The notes under the pieces were generated by a model. That model was not told the DNA's origin. It saw nothing but the letters and a program-made list of their open reading frames with translations, and did no database searches. Source: Larix kaempferi (lineage: Eukaryota > Streptophyta > Pinopsida > Pinales > Pinaceae). From it: 64,000 nt of DNA. The stretch spans positions 7,073,501 to 7,137,500 of the forward strand of contig BSBM01000597.1 in NCBI GenBank assembly GCA_027924585.1, read 5' to 3'. The first letter of the stretch is position 1; each line of letters begins with the position of its first letter. Below are positions 45,807-57,404 of the stretch, in pieces. The position numbers were made by a program, and so were the translations under genes.

Positions 45807-47734
45807 CTATTCTAGGAAATTAACTCCTCTTGTGACTCCCTCTCTCCCCTAACTCGAGTTCTCCATGAGGAATTCGAATTGGTTGGTGTGTGCTTCATTT
45901 TCTTTTGATTTTTTCTTCTTGGTTCTTGGCTTCATTCTTCTTTCTCTTGGTCCACTCACTCATGTGAATTGTTCTTTGGAACTTGGGAATTTTATTTGTT
46001 TCCCTTGGTATGTGTGAGATCCTGTGATCCAATGGTATTTTTGGATGGTTGGTGCACCCTTGTTGAGGCTGTGCCCAAGTAGAGAGACTCGCTTGTTGCT
46101 AGTCTATCTGTGTTGCAAGCTGCTTGTCCTGGATTGGAAGTGAAGTTGAATCCACTTGCCATTGGATACAGTTGGACTGATGGTAGATTATTGTTTTATT
46201 GATTTTGTCTGTCATGGATTTGTATGTCCTGTATTGGAAATAGTGGGATCTATTTTCCATTGGAATACATTTGTACCGATGGTATACTTGTGACTATCTA
46301 TCCCGGATCTACTATCCTGGATTGGAAGTGATGTGGAATCCACTTGCCATTAGAAATGTGGTTGGAACAATGATAGTTCGGTTTCATGGTTGAGTGCAAT
46401 CTTGATTTTGGAATCATGGTTCTGACTCGGGGGTGACCTATGCAAAGAAATATTTAGCTTGTATAGTGTCTACAGCTGGGTGGATCGTGCCACGGTCGAT
46501 TCCAATTGCGAGAATTTGCAAGATAAGTGGTTGTATTTGATTTATATGGGTTATTTTATTTATGATATGATATATATATATATATATATGCATCTTAAAT
46601 ATTTGATGGAATGTGTGAATCAAATGTGAAAAATTATTTTTCTATGATTCTTGTTGTTTTTCCATTACTAGTTCTTTTGGAGAAATTATGAAATCTAGTT
46701 TTGGGACTTTGCAAGAGGATTGTTTGTTAAAATGTCTATGAGACTCCTATGCTACAGATATGATTTTTATGTCTCTGATAATATTGATATAATTTTTTAT
46801 TCAAATGTGGAAGAGTTTTAGAAAGGTCTATGTAATCCATTTGAAATGAATCCAATTGTTCATCAATTACTAGTTTTCTAGAAAATTAGTTTTAACTAGA
46901 TTCGAGACTTTGCAAGAGAAGTGTTTGTTAAAATTTCTATATGCGTTATTTGATTCAAATATGATATTTTCATCCAATATGTTTGACTAAATGTGTGAAA
47001 GAGATCCCAATATAGTCTATAAAATTTGTTATTGCAATCCTAGCCTATTTCTCGAACTGTTATTCTTTTTAGAGAGGTCTCCATAGATAGATTTGGGATT
47101 TGAAATGTGGACTATATATGAATATGAATATACATAAAAATGATTGTATATCACCTCTACTATGTTTATCCTAACCTCTAATTGTTATTTTCTTCTTGTT
47201 TAATTGCTTTTGAAAACGAGAATTGAAACTAGCTTTGAAACGGTGAAATTGGTAACTAGTTTTTTTATTCAAATCCCTTTTTTTGGTAAAAGATGAATGT
47301 ACAGCCATATGTTCTATTTTTGGTACTTTATTTATGTGGTAGAATGCTATTTTCCATATCTGTACATTCACCTTTGTGTGCCTCATAACTTAGTACGATT
47401 GGTTTGATTGAATTCCTAGCAATGTTTATTAACTAGTTGTACTGATTAAACCTGAAAGATTCTTCGTTTATGTACTCACATCAAAGATGAAAATGTACTT
47501 TTATTTTTATGTACATGCATGATTATTTATACACATAATGGATGTAGGTTCACTTTTTGGATAGTTGGTATGGTAGTGCATCGAAAATGCATGTGACTAA
47601 TTGTTTGCGTAGTGAAACTAGTTGACTATTCATGGTATCTCATCTTCATGTATATTATGTTTAGTTATTTAAAAATGGTTTTTTGGCCATATTTACATGG
47701 ATGTAGGTGTTAATTATCCATTGGGATTGATAAA
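45807..47734. other. E4 middle segment with internal repeats
   Basis: This is noncoding. A unit with CTGGATTGGAAGTGA...CCACTTGCCATT appears about three times in 46125-46375. A longer unit with GACTTTGCAAGAG...TGTTTGTTAAAAT appears near 46706 and 46906. A TA microsatellite is at 46570-46588. Confidence 0.6.
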
Positions 47735-48379
47735 TGTTAAATTTTCAGAATTTACTTCAATATGATCTAGGATCTTAACTGAGAGAACAACATGTACAGC
47801 AAATCTACAGCACATCAATCATGGACACAATAATGCAAGCACACAAGAGACATAGAGTTTACTTGGGGAAAACCATAAAGGTGTAAAACCCCAATAACTT
47901 CCTCAGAGATAGATAGAGCAATGATACAACTAGAATACAAGAGATAGTCTTCTCCTAGTAGCAGAGCCTCCTCCTCCACAAGTGCGCCACTCTCCAAAGT
48001 GTGAGTGAGAGAATAGAAATGTGTAAAATGAGAGAGACACACTCTCTATTTATAAACTAACTTGACTTGACCTTTACTCAACTAGGTCGGCCTCAACTTA
48101 ACCACTTAACATAATGCTGACTGGGCCGACCCCCACTAGGGTGGTCTAATAACCCTTTGACCCACATGGCCGGCCCCCAATAGGGTGTTCTAATAACCCT
48201 TTGACCCACATGACTTATACAGGGCCGACCCCAACAAGGTGGCCTAATAACCCATCAAGTATAAGTTACGACACTTACAATATAAATGACGGCACTTCCG
48301 TATAGAGGAATAATAACATCTCTATAGGAATACAATATACATATATGTGAAATATTCTGAAGTTACATATACATCAACA
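47735..48379 (-). mobile_element. Solo LTR of the E6 family
   Basis: This is the reverse complement of the E6 LTR (TGTTAAATTTTC...CATCAACA on the plus strand) with perfect TSD ATAAA (47730-47734 and 48380-48384). The three-unit U3 repeat, TATA box and 74-75-codon frame (48042-47815 here) are recognisable. It is 645 bp. Recombination between the two LTRs of a former full copy explains it. Confidence 0.95.
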
Positions 48380-50609
48380 ATAAATTGCGTTAATTAGTTC
48401 AACAAATTATTTTATGCTAAGTGTTGTCATTTGTAAGTTAAGATTAATTACCTTAATTAACTAGTTAATGACATATTGTTGGAAATTATCTTTTTGGGTG
48501 CAAGTAACATGTGTTATGGCTTGGGATGGATGTATAATGATGTTAGGTAGTGTTGGATAATATTTCCCATCCTTGGTTCAATTGCTTGCTCAGATGTAAA
48601 TTTTTATTTTAATTAATTTGTGATTATCGAAATTTTGTCGTAATTAATTTGTGAAAAATAAAACTAACTATTTAATTATATTTCTCTGTTGTGCTTAAAA
48701 TTTGTAATTAACCTCTTAGAGATAATTATATGACCCTAATTCCATTTGATATCCCTGGGGGACATTACAAGAGATAAAGTAAAAAATAGCAACCCTAAAT
48801 TCCAAAACCCTAACTCAACCTCCTAACCAACTTCACATGTCAATATTGGGGGACACCACTAAAATATGAGGAAAATAATACATGTGAAGCACAAATAATA
48901 TGGTACCCTAGTAGAGCTCGTCAAAATAATAATAGATGGACCAAAATATAACTAATAAGGTCCAACAACCTTATCCATATCCTTTACAAGTCAAATGTAA
49001 GAACTTTTCATCATTAATACAATCGTCCAATGGTCCAAGTAATAAAAAAGGACAAGTGTGCCCTCCTCAAATGAAGGAATTTCCAACATAGTCAAAAGCA
49101 GCATGTGTGGCAAGGAATGGTCCAAGAACGATGAATGCACCCTCTAGGAATAGTCCAAGCATGTTGAATGAAGCCTCTAATGGTGGAGCATCACTATAAT
49201 CAACTCCTCAAACTCTATGCATTGGTCCAAATGTCATCAAGAAGGTGGCCAAAGCTCATGATAGCTCATCCAAATGGTCCAAGATGTTTGTCCCTCACAA
49301 ATAATATGGAATATACCTCATGAAACCATATGAATAAGGAGATGCACCACTTAGGATAAGAACACATGTATCTAGTGAAATAAACCAAGTGTTAGACATT
49401 ATAAAGTATAACTTACGAAATCACTTAATTATATGAAAACATTAACATAAAAGGATATTATGTGCAATTTTCTAATAACTCATTTAATTAATATCCAAAT
49501 AACCTTATAACTACCATGGTGCAACCATAATTGATCCATATTTCATGTTACACCCATAAGACTAACTAAATTTCCTAAGTTTCTAAAGAAGGTGAGGGTA
49601 ATAAGGTGAATGTAATGTAATGAAGGATAAATTAACTATAATGTTAGGGAAAGGGGTTATAGAATTAACTATCATGAGAGGATGTCTAAGTTCCAAGTAT
49701 TCACATCAGCTTTCAAGAGCTAGGGGTTAATAAATTTTCTTCCATATCTGTGCCTCTAGAAGAGAATTGTTTCTTCTAGAGTTACCCTTTCCTTGCACCA
49801 TTTTTTTATGATCCTTTATTTTTATTTTTGCTTATTATTAGACATTAGTCCATTTCTTTGATTTAGCTTTGATAAGTTAGGACATAGGATCATGGCTTTT
49901 TGCAAGGAGGAAAAGCACATTCACCATTTAATTTCAGTTCACTTAGATTACGTTGACTCTTTTGACTTTAATTTAGGCACCATACCTAGGAATAATGTGT
50001 AGAAACCTTAGAACATTACATATAATTTGTTAATTGTGAAAGGGGAACATGGTGGAAATGGGTGGAGTGGCTAATGAAATGGCATCATATGAAAAATGTC
50101 TAGGTAAAATCTTGTAAATGAAATGAAATGGGGGTTACACTTGCTTAAATCCCTAGGGGCACACCTAATCCCATAAGGTCATACACTTAATATGATGAGG
50201 AAATAAGAATTATAACCACACCATGATGCTCCCTAAGATATTGAAACAATATTTGAGGATCTATGAGCCATTATAAAGTAAAAATTATGACCTCCTAATG
50301 TTATGTCCATATGAAATCATTTTACCATAATTCAAGTAGAGAGGACATGTCTTAATGTTGGTACGGAATGGATGTCCCCATATGTCTCTACCAAGTGGAA
50401 GTAGGCTAAGTAAACTAAACATCTCTGAGCTAGTTGAAAGTGTTTCTATCAAATGTCTTTGGGAAAACCATATATCTCATTTGTATAACTATTTGATGCG
50501 ATGGAATATCACATAGGAAATAATGATCAAGTCATCCCATACATGTTAGGGGGTGAAGGGTCATGTCACCATGGATTTCAAGGAAATATCTTAAAGATTT
50601 TCTAAGGTA

Positions 50610-50776
50610 TTGATAGGTCAAAATGACCCTGGCCAATAGTAGGGCTACCCCCGATGAAAGTTCCCAAATAGACTAAGCATTGTTTGGGATAGGGAACCCA
50701 TCTGTTGCTTAGTCTATTTGGGACTTTTCACCAGGGGTAACCCTTACTGTTAGAAAGGGTCATTTTGACTCGTCAA
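50610..50776. mobile_element. Foldback/MITE-like inverted repeat
   Basis: The first 69 bases (TTGATAGGTCAAAATGACCC...AGACTAAGCA) and the last 69 are imperfect inverted copies around a 28-base loop. The near-palindromic GTCAAAATGACCC tips occur at both ends. No clear target duplication was found. It lies 51 bases right of the E0 end and has no coding capacity. Confidence 0.75.
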
Positions 50777-50867
50777 CATCATGTTAGGAAACACATCACC
50801 TCAATGGACTTACCTCTGGTTCACTTGAAATTATCTCCTCCCATCATATGGAGAAATTATTGAAGAA

Positions 50868-51865
50868 ATGCTACTCATGTGTCATTCCTCATTTCAATGC
50901 CATCCAAGTCATGGAAATAGACACACTAGATATTCACTCCGACTTGCAACAAGTTATGTCTCAATATCAATAGGTTTTGTGCCACCAAATAGTTTATCCC
51001 CATCTCGTGGGGAACATGACCATGGTATTCCTTTAATCCTAGGTATTCAACCTCCTAGTGTTCACCCTAATCACCACCCTTTTTCACAAAAGAATGAAAT
51101 TGAAAAAAATATTCAAGAATGATTAGATTCAACATCATTCATCCCAACAGAATCCCTTATTCCTCATCAATGGTTATGATCCTAAAAAAAGGAAGGTGCT
51201 TGGTGCATGTGTCCTAATTTTCGGTATCTCAACAAATTAACCATCAAATATAAATTTCTTATTCATATCATTGATGATCTCTTATATGAGTTGCATGAAT
51301 CCAAATTCCTCACCAAACTCAACCTTTACTTGGGATACCATCAAATCTAGATGAAAAGGATAGACATACCCAAGACAACCTTTTACACTCATGAGGGTCA
51401 TTACAAGTTCTTAGTCATGTCATTCGCTCTATGCAATTGTCCATCTAGTTTTCAGGGCCTCATGAATAAGATATTCAACCATTTTGTCATGATTTTCTTT
51501 AATGATATCTTGATCTACATCCCTAACTAAGAAATACACCTCAAGCATGCCAGTCATACCTTTCAATTATTATAGGATCATCAATTATTTATGAAATGCT
51601 CCAAATGTGCTTTTGGGGCAATTGAGATTGAATATTTGGGCCATATTGTGAGTCGGGATGGTGTACATGTGTGAGTCAGGATGGTGTACATGTGGACCCT
51701 AAGAAAGTCGAATTTTTGCAGAACAAGCATTTCCCAAAAACTATCAAGAGCTTGAGAGGGTTCCTCAGACTTATTGGCTACTACAATAATTTTATACAAA
51801 ATTATGGGAAGATTATAGCTCCTCTTACATCATTGCTAAAAAACCATTCTTTCTCCTGGAATTAG
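50868..51865 (+). pseudogene. Ty3/gypsy reverse transcriptase remnant
   Basis: Plus-strand frames give [75 protein letters not shown] and the catalytic motif FFND (51495-51506, normally FxDD). ECDAS-type RNase H sequence follows downstream. Stops and frameshifts abound. One frameshift comes from a 23-bp tandem duplication (51648-51693) inside CAFGAIEIEYLGHIVS. No gag or 5' LTR is seen upstream; the element looks truncated. Confidence 0.88.
51648..51693. repeat. 23-bp tandem duplication within RT
   Basis: GTGAGTCGGGATGGTGTACA.. is repeated once with a single difference (51648-51670, 51671-51693). It adds 23 bases and shifts the frame. Confidence 0.85.
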
Positions 51866-52350
51866 GCAGGGGAATAGTCATTCTCTTCTCTAAAGGATGT
51901 TATGTGCACTACACCTGTGTTAGCTATGTTGGATTTGACTAAGACTTTCATCATAGAATGTGATGCCTCTAGAAGTAGGCCTAGGGGCAGTATTAGTGCA
52001 AGACAAATGCCCATTATACTTCACTAGCAAGTAGCTTTGTGAGAGGAAATTGGGCAAGTCCACATATGAAAAATAAATGATGGATGTCTTTCACATAGTT
52101 GACACATGGAAACCATATTTAATTGGGAGACATTTCCAAATCACGAGAGACCATGATATTCTCAAGTATTTCTTGGAACAATGGTTTCCCTCACTAGAGA
52201 AACATAAATGGGTCACTAGGATGTTGGGTTATGATTATGAGATCATATATAAGAAGGGTCATGACAATGTAGTGGTGGATGCTTTGTCTCAAAAATCAGT
52301 GGAGGGTTCCTCTTTGCATTGTCCTTACCAGTTCTAGGATGGCTCAAGGA
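51866..52350 (+). pseudogene. Gypsy RNase H remnant
   Basis: LDLTKTFIIECDASRSRPRG (catalytic D in ECDAS), then in another frame VDTWKPYLIGRHFQITRDHD, LKYFLEQWFPSLEKHKWVTR and YKKGHDNVVVDALSQK. It continues the RT relic upstream. Confidence 0.85.
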
Positions 52351-53040
52351 AGCACCTCAAGAATGGATGGCCTAGTACATATTCTAGCACCTAATCAAAC
52401 AGATACAAGAAGATCTGAACTCTGGCACCAAAATATATTGAGGTATAAGGAGTGCATTTTTCTCATCTTGGATTCATCCTTAAAACAATGAATCTTATAG
52501 GAGTTACATTCATCAACCGCAATAGGCTACTTTGGATTTCATAAAACCTATGAAAAAATTAAGCACTCATTCTTTTAGGAAGGCATGAAAAAATATGTCC
52601 ACAACTTTCTTGTAGCATGCGACACTTGCCAACAACATAAGGGTGAAACATTGAAGTCACCTTGTTCTTTGCATCCACTTCCAATTCCCAACCATATATG
52701 GATGGAGATCTCTATGGATTTCATCATGGGGCTTCCTAAGGAAGGAAATAAAATAATCATTATGGTGGTAGTCGCTTGTCTAACCAAATATGCTCACTTT
52801 TTGACTTGCAATAACCTTTTACACCCTCATTGGTGGCACAAGTATTCATGAATCATATCTTTAAGCTCCATGCCATACCAACTTCTATTGTATCTAATAA
52901 AGACACTACATTTACAATAAAGTTTTGGCAAGAGTTAGTTAAACCTCAAGGTACCTGTTTAAATCTAGCACAAACTATCATCTCCAAATGGATGGTCAAA
53001 TGTAAATGGTCCATAAATTCTTAGAAACTTACCTATGATG
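52351..53040 (+). pseudogene. Gypsy integrase remnant
   Basis: HNFLVACDTCQQHKGETL (zinc finger end), HPLPIPNHIWMEISMDFIMG and IIIMVVVACLTKYAHF show the integrase start and core. HAIPTSIVSNKDTTFTIKFW has NKD where the catalytic SDRD should be. The Glu motif is not seen, and similarity ends near 53040. Confidence 0.82.
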
Positions 53041-54184
53041 CTTTGTGTTAGGCATGCCACACCACTAATCCCAATGGATTCTTCTGTCCGAGTGGTGGTA
53101 TAATACCATTTATAATGGCTCCACCAAGATGGTATTATTGCTCGAACACGAAAGAACCCATGGCTTCTCTTCAATCCAAGTGTCAATGAGAGAACCCATA
53201 AACCCTCAACTACCCATTTTGACTTATACACCCAATCATTTAATTCTTCCAAGAGTTGGTTGAGGTAGTTAATGCTTTTGGAATGGAGAGGTATGGCTAT
53301 CCAAATTCGGGTATGGGAAAGCCACCATTTTTGGAAAACAAGTTTTGGATTCCTAGGTGAGAAAAGAGCCATGGAATTGCTTCCCAAGCCATTGTTCATC
53401 AACCAGTTTGGCTCTCTCACAAGTTGGAAGCTACCTGGGTGTTTTCCCTCCACATTTTTCTAGTTTTTCCTTCATTTTTAGCTGGGAGAAGGGTTTTTTT
53501 TGTGATATAGAACAGTGGGGAAGAAGAGGAAACCGATTTGGGGGTCCCTGGGATTTTATTAAGGTTGTTTTTGGCCATTTGGATCCTCAAATATCCATGG
53601 AAAAATCGTTTCTTTCCCTGTGGTCAATTTTCCCCTTCCCACAATTCATTTTTGATTGGCCACGATTGGGGAAAACCCTTGGACATACTGTTATGCTATG
53701 TGTGGGAGGGAATGATGTGGGTTGAGTTATGGGTATTAATATTTTTTGCTTGGTTTAGATGCAATGTTTATTTGGTTCTGCTTGAGCTTGAGTGTTCCCA
53801 TTCCTTGTGGAAATCATGCCCAACTTGGGGGTGGAAACTATGATGAGAGATTGATGAGCATAGTTGGCCTATGGCTAGGTGGAACGTTGCAGTTGCATAG
53901 CTAGTTTCCCAGGACAACATTACATCAAGATAAGTATTCTCTATGTGTATTAAACTCTACAATGTTTTTTATTTGTTGATTGTTATTGATATGTTGAATG
54001 CATGTGAAATTTGTGAGGATAGTTTAATTATGATGTGCATGTTTATTTTGAATGGCATCTGCACACATGTGTTTTATTTGCTATGAATCTATTCATAATG
54101 AATGGGGCTGAGTTTTTGTAAAAATCCCAAGATTTCCATTCATGTTCCCTTCCCTTCCCTGGATCGATGGTAGGGGACGTGACA
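53041..54184 (+). repeat. LTR-like sequence after gypsy remnant
   Basis: The interval is noncoding with a pyrimidine-rich middle. It ends TAGGGGACGTGACA at 54184, similar to LTR ends of chromoviruses. No second copy or TSD is visible, so both the identity and the left boundary are uncertain. It may be the 3' LTR of the truncated gypsy element to its left. Confidence 0.3.
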
Positions 54185-55559
54185 CTCTTGATGGTATCTC
54201 TTTCATCTATGCATCGATGTCATCGATATTATTTTCAGATATAATTGTGTCCTCTATCATTTATGATTAGTCTTTTATCACTCTTTCCTTTGAGATAATA
54301 CCCTCATATTTTCCATGTACATCTTCAAGCTGGATCTAAACTTCTTCAAGTATTTTTTGGTTTCCTTGTAGAATCTTATCTTCCTTCTCCTTTTGAAGTT
54401 GCAATGTGATGTCATTCATTAATTTGATGTCCTTCTTAGACTCTGGATTGCATTTCTTATTTTACGTCATCTATATTTAGAGCTTCTTCAACCTTCTTTC
54501 CAGATTCCTTTTTAATTCTTTTGGTAGGCTCTTCATCCAAGATTCTAACTTTTTCTTGATTTGGACCATGCTTCTTTCCTTCTTTCAATATTTTAACCTC
54601 ATCAAGTACTTTTTTATTATGGTTTTGTAACCTGCATATTTCTTCATCCTTCTTTTTCAATTCTTCCTCGGACTCAACCTTTTCTTTTTTAAAATTATCA
54701 ACTTTATTCAATAGTATATCATTATAAGAACTACTTTTATTTAATAGTTCAAACAATTCCACAATATTGATTTCATCTTTATCTTCATCTCTAGTAATTG
54801 TAGGTATTTCCCTTGATTACTAATTGAGTTCTATAAAAAACCCTCAACTTCCAACCTCAATATATTGAAAATAACATCACAAATTAATAATATTATTTTC
54901 CAAATGTATTGTTCTATGTTTCCTCTTTCTAATGGATTTTGAATCACCTAAATCAAGCCTTCCAGTCAAAATTTATGCAAATTTTAAAATAGCATACCTT
55001 CAAAACCCTATTTTGGAGACTGTTTTTTGGGGATTCAAACTGAGGTATCTCTATAGTTTCAACCCCTCTAAGTTTGAAACTTCATCCTGTAGTAGCTTGA
55101 TATGTCTTTTCTGCAATGTTATAGGTATAACCAAATTCCGATGTGCCAATAAAATGTTATGGCATGTTTCCCAACACTTTTTATTTTTGTCCCTTTCAAG
55201 AGATTAGTAGTGTATGACCTACCACGCGTCCAATGTTTTTGATCTAATTCTAAAATTACTACCAAAAACACCATGGTATTTCTTATTTCTAATGCAACAG
55301 GTCTCATTCAATTTGGATCTCGCATGCTCTCGATATAACAATTTATCCTAGAACGCATATTTGACACTAGTTTTTGGTCTAGTCAGAAACCCTAACTTCC
55401 ACTAGGTGTAAATCCAAACCTATAATGAGTCAGGATTTGAAAATTGTAACACAGATAACTCGTTTTTCTTTTGCGTCCCTCCGATTCGCTTGGTCTGAAA
55501 TGTCCTAGAAAAAAGTTGTAGGGAAAAATGCCAAGATGACTAGTTTTAGAAGCATCCAA
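54185..55559 (-). other. Internal part of a minus-strand copia element, decayed
   Basis: This lies downstream (leftward) of a copia primer site. Most frames are closed. It contains a charged coiled-coil frame (54457-54762). The gag motifs are not clear enough to assign. Confidence 0.4.
54457..54762 (-). CDS. Hypothetical coiled-coil fragment
   Basis: A 101-codon frame starts MELFELLNKSSSYNDILL and is very rich in Lys and Glu, with heptad-like Leu/Ile spacing (EEELKKKDEEICRLQNHNKK). It resembles the coiled-coil spacers in some copia gag regions, and it lies about 0.8 kb from a copia primer site on the same strand. I do not recognise the family. It may equally be part of a captured host gene or a relic without function. 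Confidence 0.35.
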   Translation of the reverse strand: MELFELLNKSSSYNDILLNKVDNFKKEKVESEEELKKKDEEICRLQNHNKKVLDEVKILKEGKKHGPNQEKVRILDEEPTKRIKKESGKKVEEALNIDDVK

Positions 55560-55571
55560 GCTCTGATACCA
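55560..55571 (-). promoter_or_regulatory. Copia primer binding site (tRNA-iMet)
   Basis: Minus strand TGGTATCAGAGC, a perfect match, two bases from a TGTTATG LTR start. Confidence 0.85.
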
Positions 55572-55573
55572 AA

Positions 55574-56049
55574 TGTTATGTACCAAATTCCCAGAAATAG
55601 CATAAGAGACGAGAGGTACACACTATGTACAACAATGTGAGCATGGAGCACAAATCCAATATAGATAAGATAGCTAAGTTACACAATAACTTCTTAATAA
55701 GAGGATATCCTTCTCCAATTACCCCAAGACATTCCTATAATCCTTTCACATGTTTTCAACAATGAATAAATTACCTTTATATATGTACCTATTCACTCAT
55801 TTCACATGTGGTCCCTTCGTTAGGGCCAACCATTTTATATATATATATATATATCCATATAGCCCCATATATGCCCCCATTGGGGTCATATTGTGTACCT
55901 TTAACCCCTTATATGACCCCCCTTGGGTCATATCAAATATTTATCTTTCTATTGTCTAATGTTTCTTGTTTTGCACTATAAATTCTTGTTTATTGCATCT
56001 TAAATCTCTATGTATCCTTTGTTGTTTTAATTTTTAGGGCAAAATAACA
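55574..56049 (-). repeat. Copia 5' LTR (minus orientation)
   Basis: It starts TGTTATGTACC beside the primer site and probably ends AAATAACA at 56049, giving TGTTAT/ATAACA inverted ends and 476 bp. That is close to the E3 LTR length. A TATATA run near 55836-55852 could hold the TATA box. The partner LTR to the left is missing from the window, and the right end rests only on the inverted ends. Confidence 0.6.
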
Positions 56050-57399
56050 CCAAAATCGACTCGAGGATGAAGAAGAGAAACAATAGTACTTTAGGCTCAA
56101 GAACTCATACTTGGACTCCTCATTCTTGGACTTGGAATGGAAGAACCACCATTGTTCTATCGCCAAAAGGGTTGTTCCACCATATCTTCGCCTATAGAAT
56201 TATGTCTTGAATTGTAATTCGGGTCTAGGCTCACCAGATCCAAACAAAGAAACATCCAAATATGGCTTCACCATACACAAGCCACCACACAAAGAATGCT
56301 CTGAGTTGCAAACCTTCATTTGACTAGATGGCGTAGATGTAGAGTTGTCAATTGAAGTGACCATACACAACAATGTGGCTGCAAGTACACAAATTCTCCC
56401 ACCCTGTACCCTAACGCAACATTCTCCCAACTTGAAGCCATATTGTTGTGTATAAGATAACTTGAACAACATTCTTGCGTTGTTTCAATTTGTCTCACAA
56501 AATTGTTATCACCGTTAAATTAAGGTTTGGAATTCAAATTCCAAACCCTGGACGCAACATTCTTCCAAATCCAAAGTATCTCGCCTTATAAATATTCAAG
56601 ATATCTTTCGTTGTGTTCTAAGAACTCTTAGAAACCCTAATAATCCGTCACCCAAAACAAGGATTTTCTTCAAAACGTTCAACAAAAATGTTATAACCAT
56701 CCAATTGAGTTTGGTTTTCAAATTCCAACACTGGACGCAACATTCTTCCAAATCCAATGTATCTTGTGTTGTAAATATTCAACATACATATTCAAGTTAT
56801 CTTGCGTTGTGTTTGGAAGATGACGCAAAGCAAGAAGTGAAGTACATATCTTCCCTTTGAAGGAAAGAAGATGACAATCAAATTGCACGTGAGTTGTTTT
56901 TTATAGAGGGGAATTGGTAACTTAGTTCGGGTGTCACCTAGGAGACCAGGGATCCATCTTTGCGGTTGTTATTATAAACCGAGCCACCACCTTAATTTTC
57001 AGTTATTTTGTGTTTGTTATAATATGAATTGGATAGAGTTTTTTATGAATACTTGGTATGAAGTTTTTGTTTCTAATAAACTTTGATAGATATTGCTATT
57101 AATTTTATGGAGTTGTTCTAAATTTGAAATAAACAATTATAAAATAAATATATCAATTTAATTGTAAAACATAGATAATAAACAATTAATAACATCTAAA
57201 CTAAATCTGTAAACATCAACTGCTACCCATAACAGCATAACAAGAACATGAATAATATGGACAGAATAGTTCGAAAGTAGATTCGCTGTGTGAACGATTA
57301 GGTATGATTGAATAACAAAGGTGTAACATTCCAAGTTACGATATTCGAGCGAATTTGTCCAAATAAGACAAAATTCCAGCTCGATTTGCTGTGAGAACT
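56050..57399. other. Unassigned noncoding with a direct duplication
   Basis: There is no recognised gene. A 90-codon minus frame at 56200-56472 has no family similarity that I can see. The interval contains the direct repeat described at 56470-56830. Confidence 0.4.
56470..56830. repeat. Two diverged direct repeats of about 180 bp
   Basis: Copies near 56470-56655 and 56660-56830 share CGCAACATTCTTCCAAATCC, TAAATATTCAA and CGTTGTGTT in the same order. Confidence 0.75.
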
Positions 57400-57404
57400 A
57401 TTTG

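Larger units (their letters stand above)
36214..48769 (+). mobile_element. E4: about 2.7-kb solo LTR, host of E5 and an E6-type solo LTR
   Basis: The interval starts TGTAATAC and ends GACATTACA (TGTAAT/ATTACA inverted ends) with perfect TSD AGAGA (36209-36213 and 48770-48774). With its guests removed it is about 2,702 bp (36214-36602, 45807-47734, 48385-48769) and holds no coding sequence. Its start is not repeated internally, so it is best read as one very long solo LTR. A terminal-repeat-free nonautonomous element is less likely. Its orientation is unknown; plus is nominal. Confidence 0.85.
1186..50558 (-). mobile_element. E0: old Ty3/gypsy LTR retrotransposon, host of the nest
   Basis: The two ends carry long terminal repeats of about 3.6 kb. 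They can be aligned with each other only after younger insertions are removed: 1186-3258, 21089-22219 and 23661-24067 on the left match 34438-36213 and 48775-50558 on the right. The interior reads leftward as gag, protease, RNase H-like domain and the linker that normally precedes RT. A tRNA-Asp-like primer site sits at 34415-34434, as in Athila/Tat-type elements. The RT, second RNase H and integrase are missing. The candidate TSD is imperfect (AGTCA at 1181-1185, GGTCA at 50559-50563), as expected for an old insertion. By eye the LTRs differ at roughly 12 per 100 bases. The outer boundaries are less certain than those of the inner elements. Confidence 0.8.
34438..50558 (-). repeat. E0 5' LTR (right), split by E4
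   Basis: The segments 34438-36213 and 48775-50558 are continuous once E4 is removed (CTCAAGAGA to TAAAGT, matching 3000-3020 in the left copy). The left end is TGTTGCCAC next to the primer site. The right end is placed where similarity with the left copy stops. Confidence 0.82.

Noticed and set aside
36214-48769. E4 as a complete LTR retrotransposon
   Set aside because: Coding domains inside belong to E5, which has its own LTRs and TSD. E4's terminal sequence is not repeated internally.
55836-55852. (TA)n run as a regulatory element
   Set aside because: Short TA runs occur also at 1096-1119 and 46570-46588; simple repeats are adequate as an explanation.
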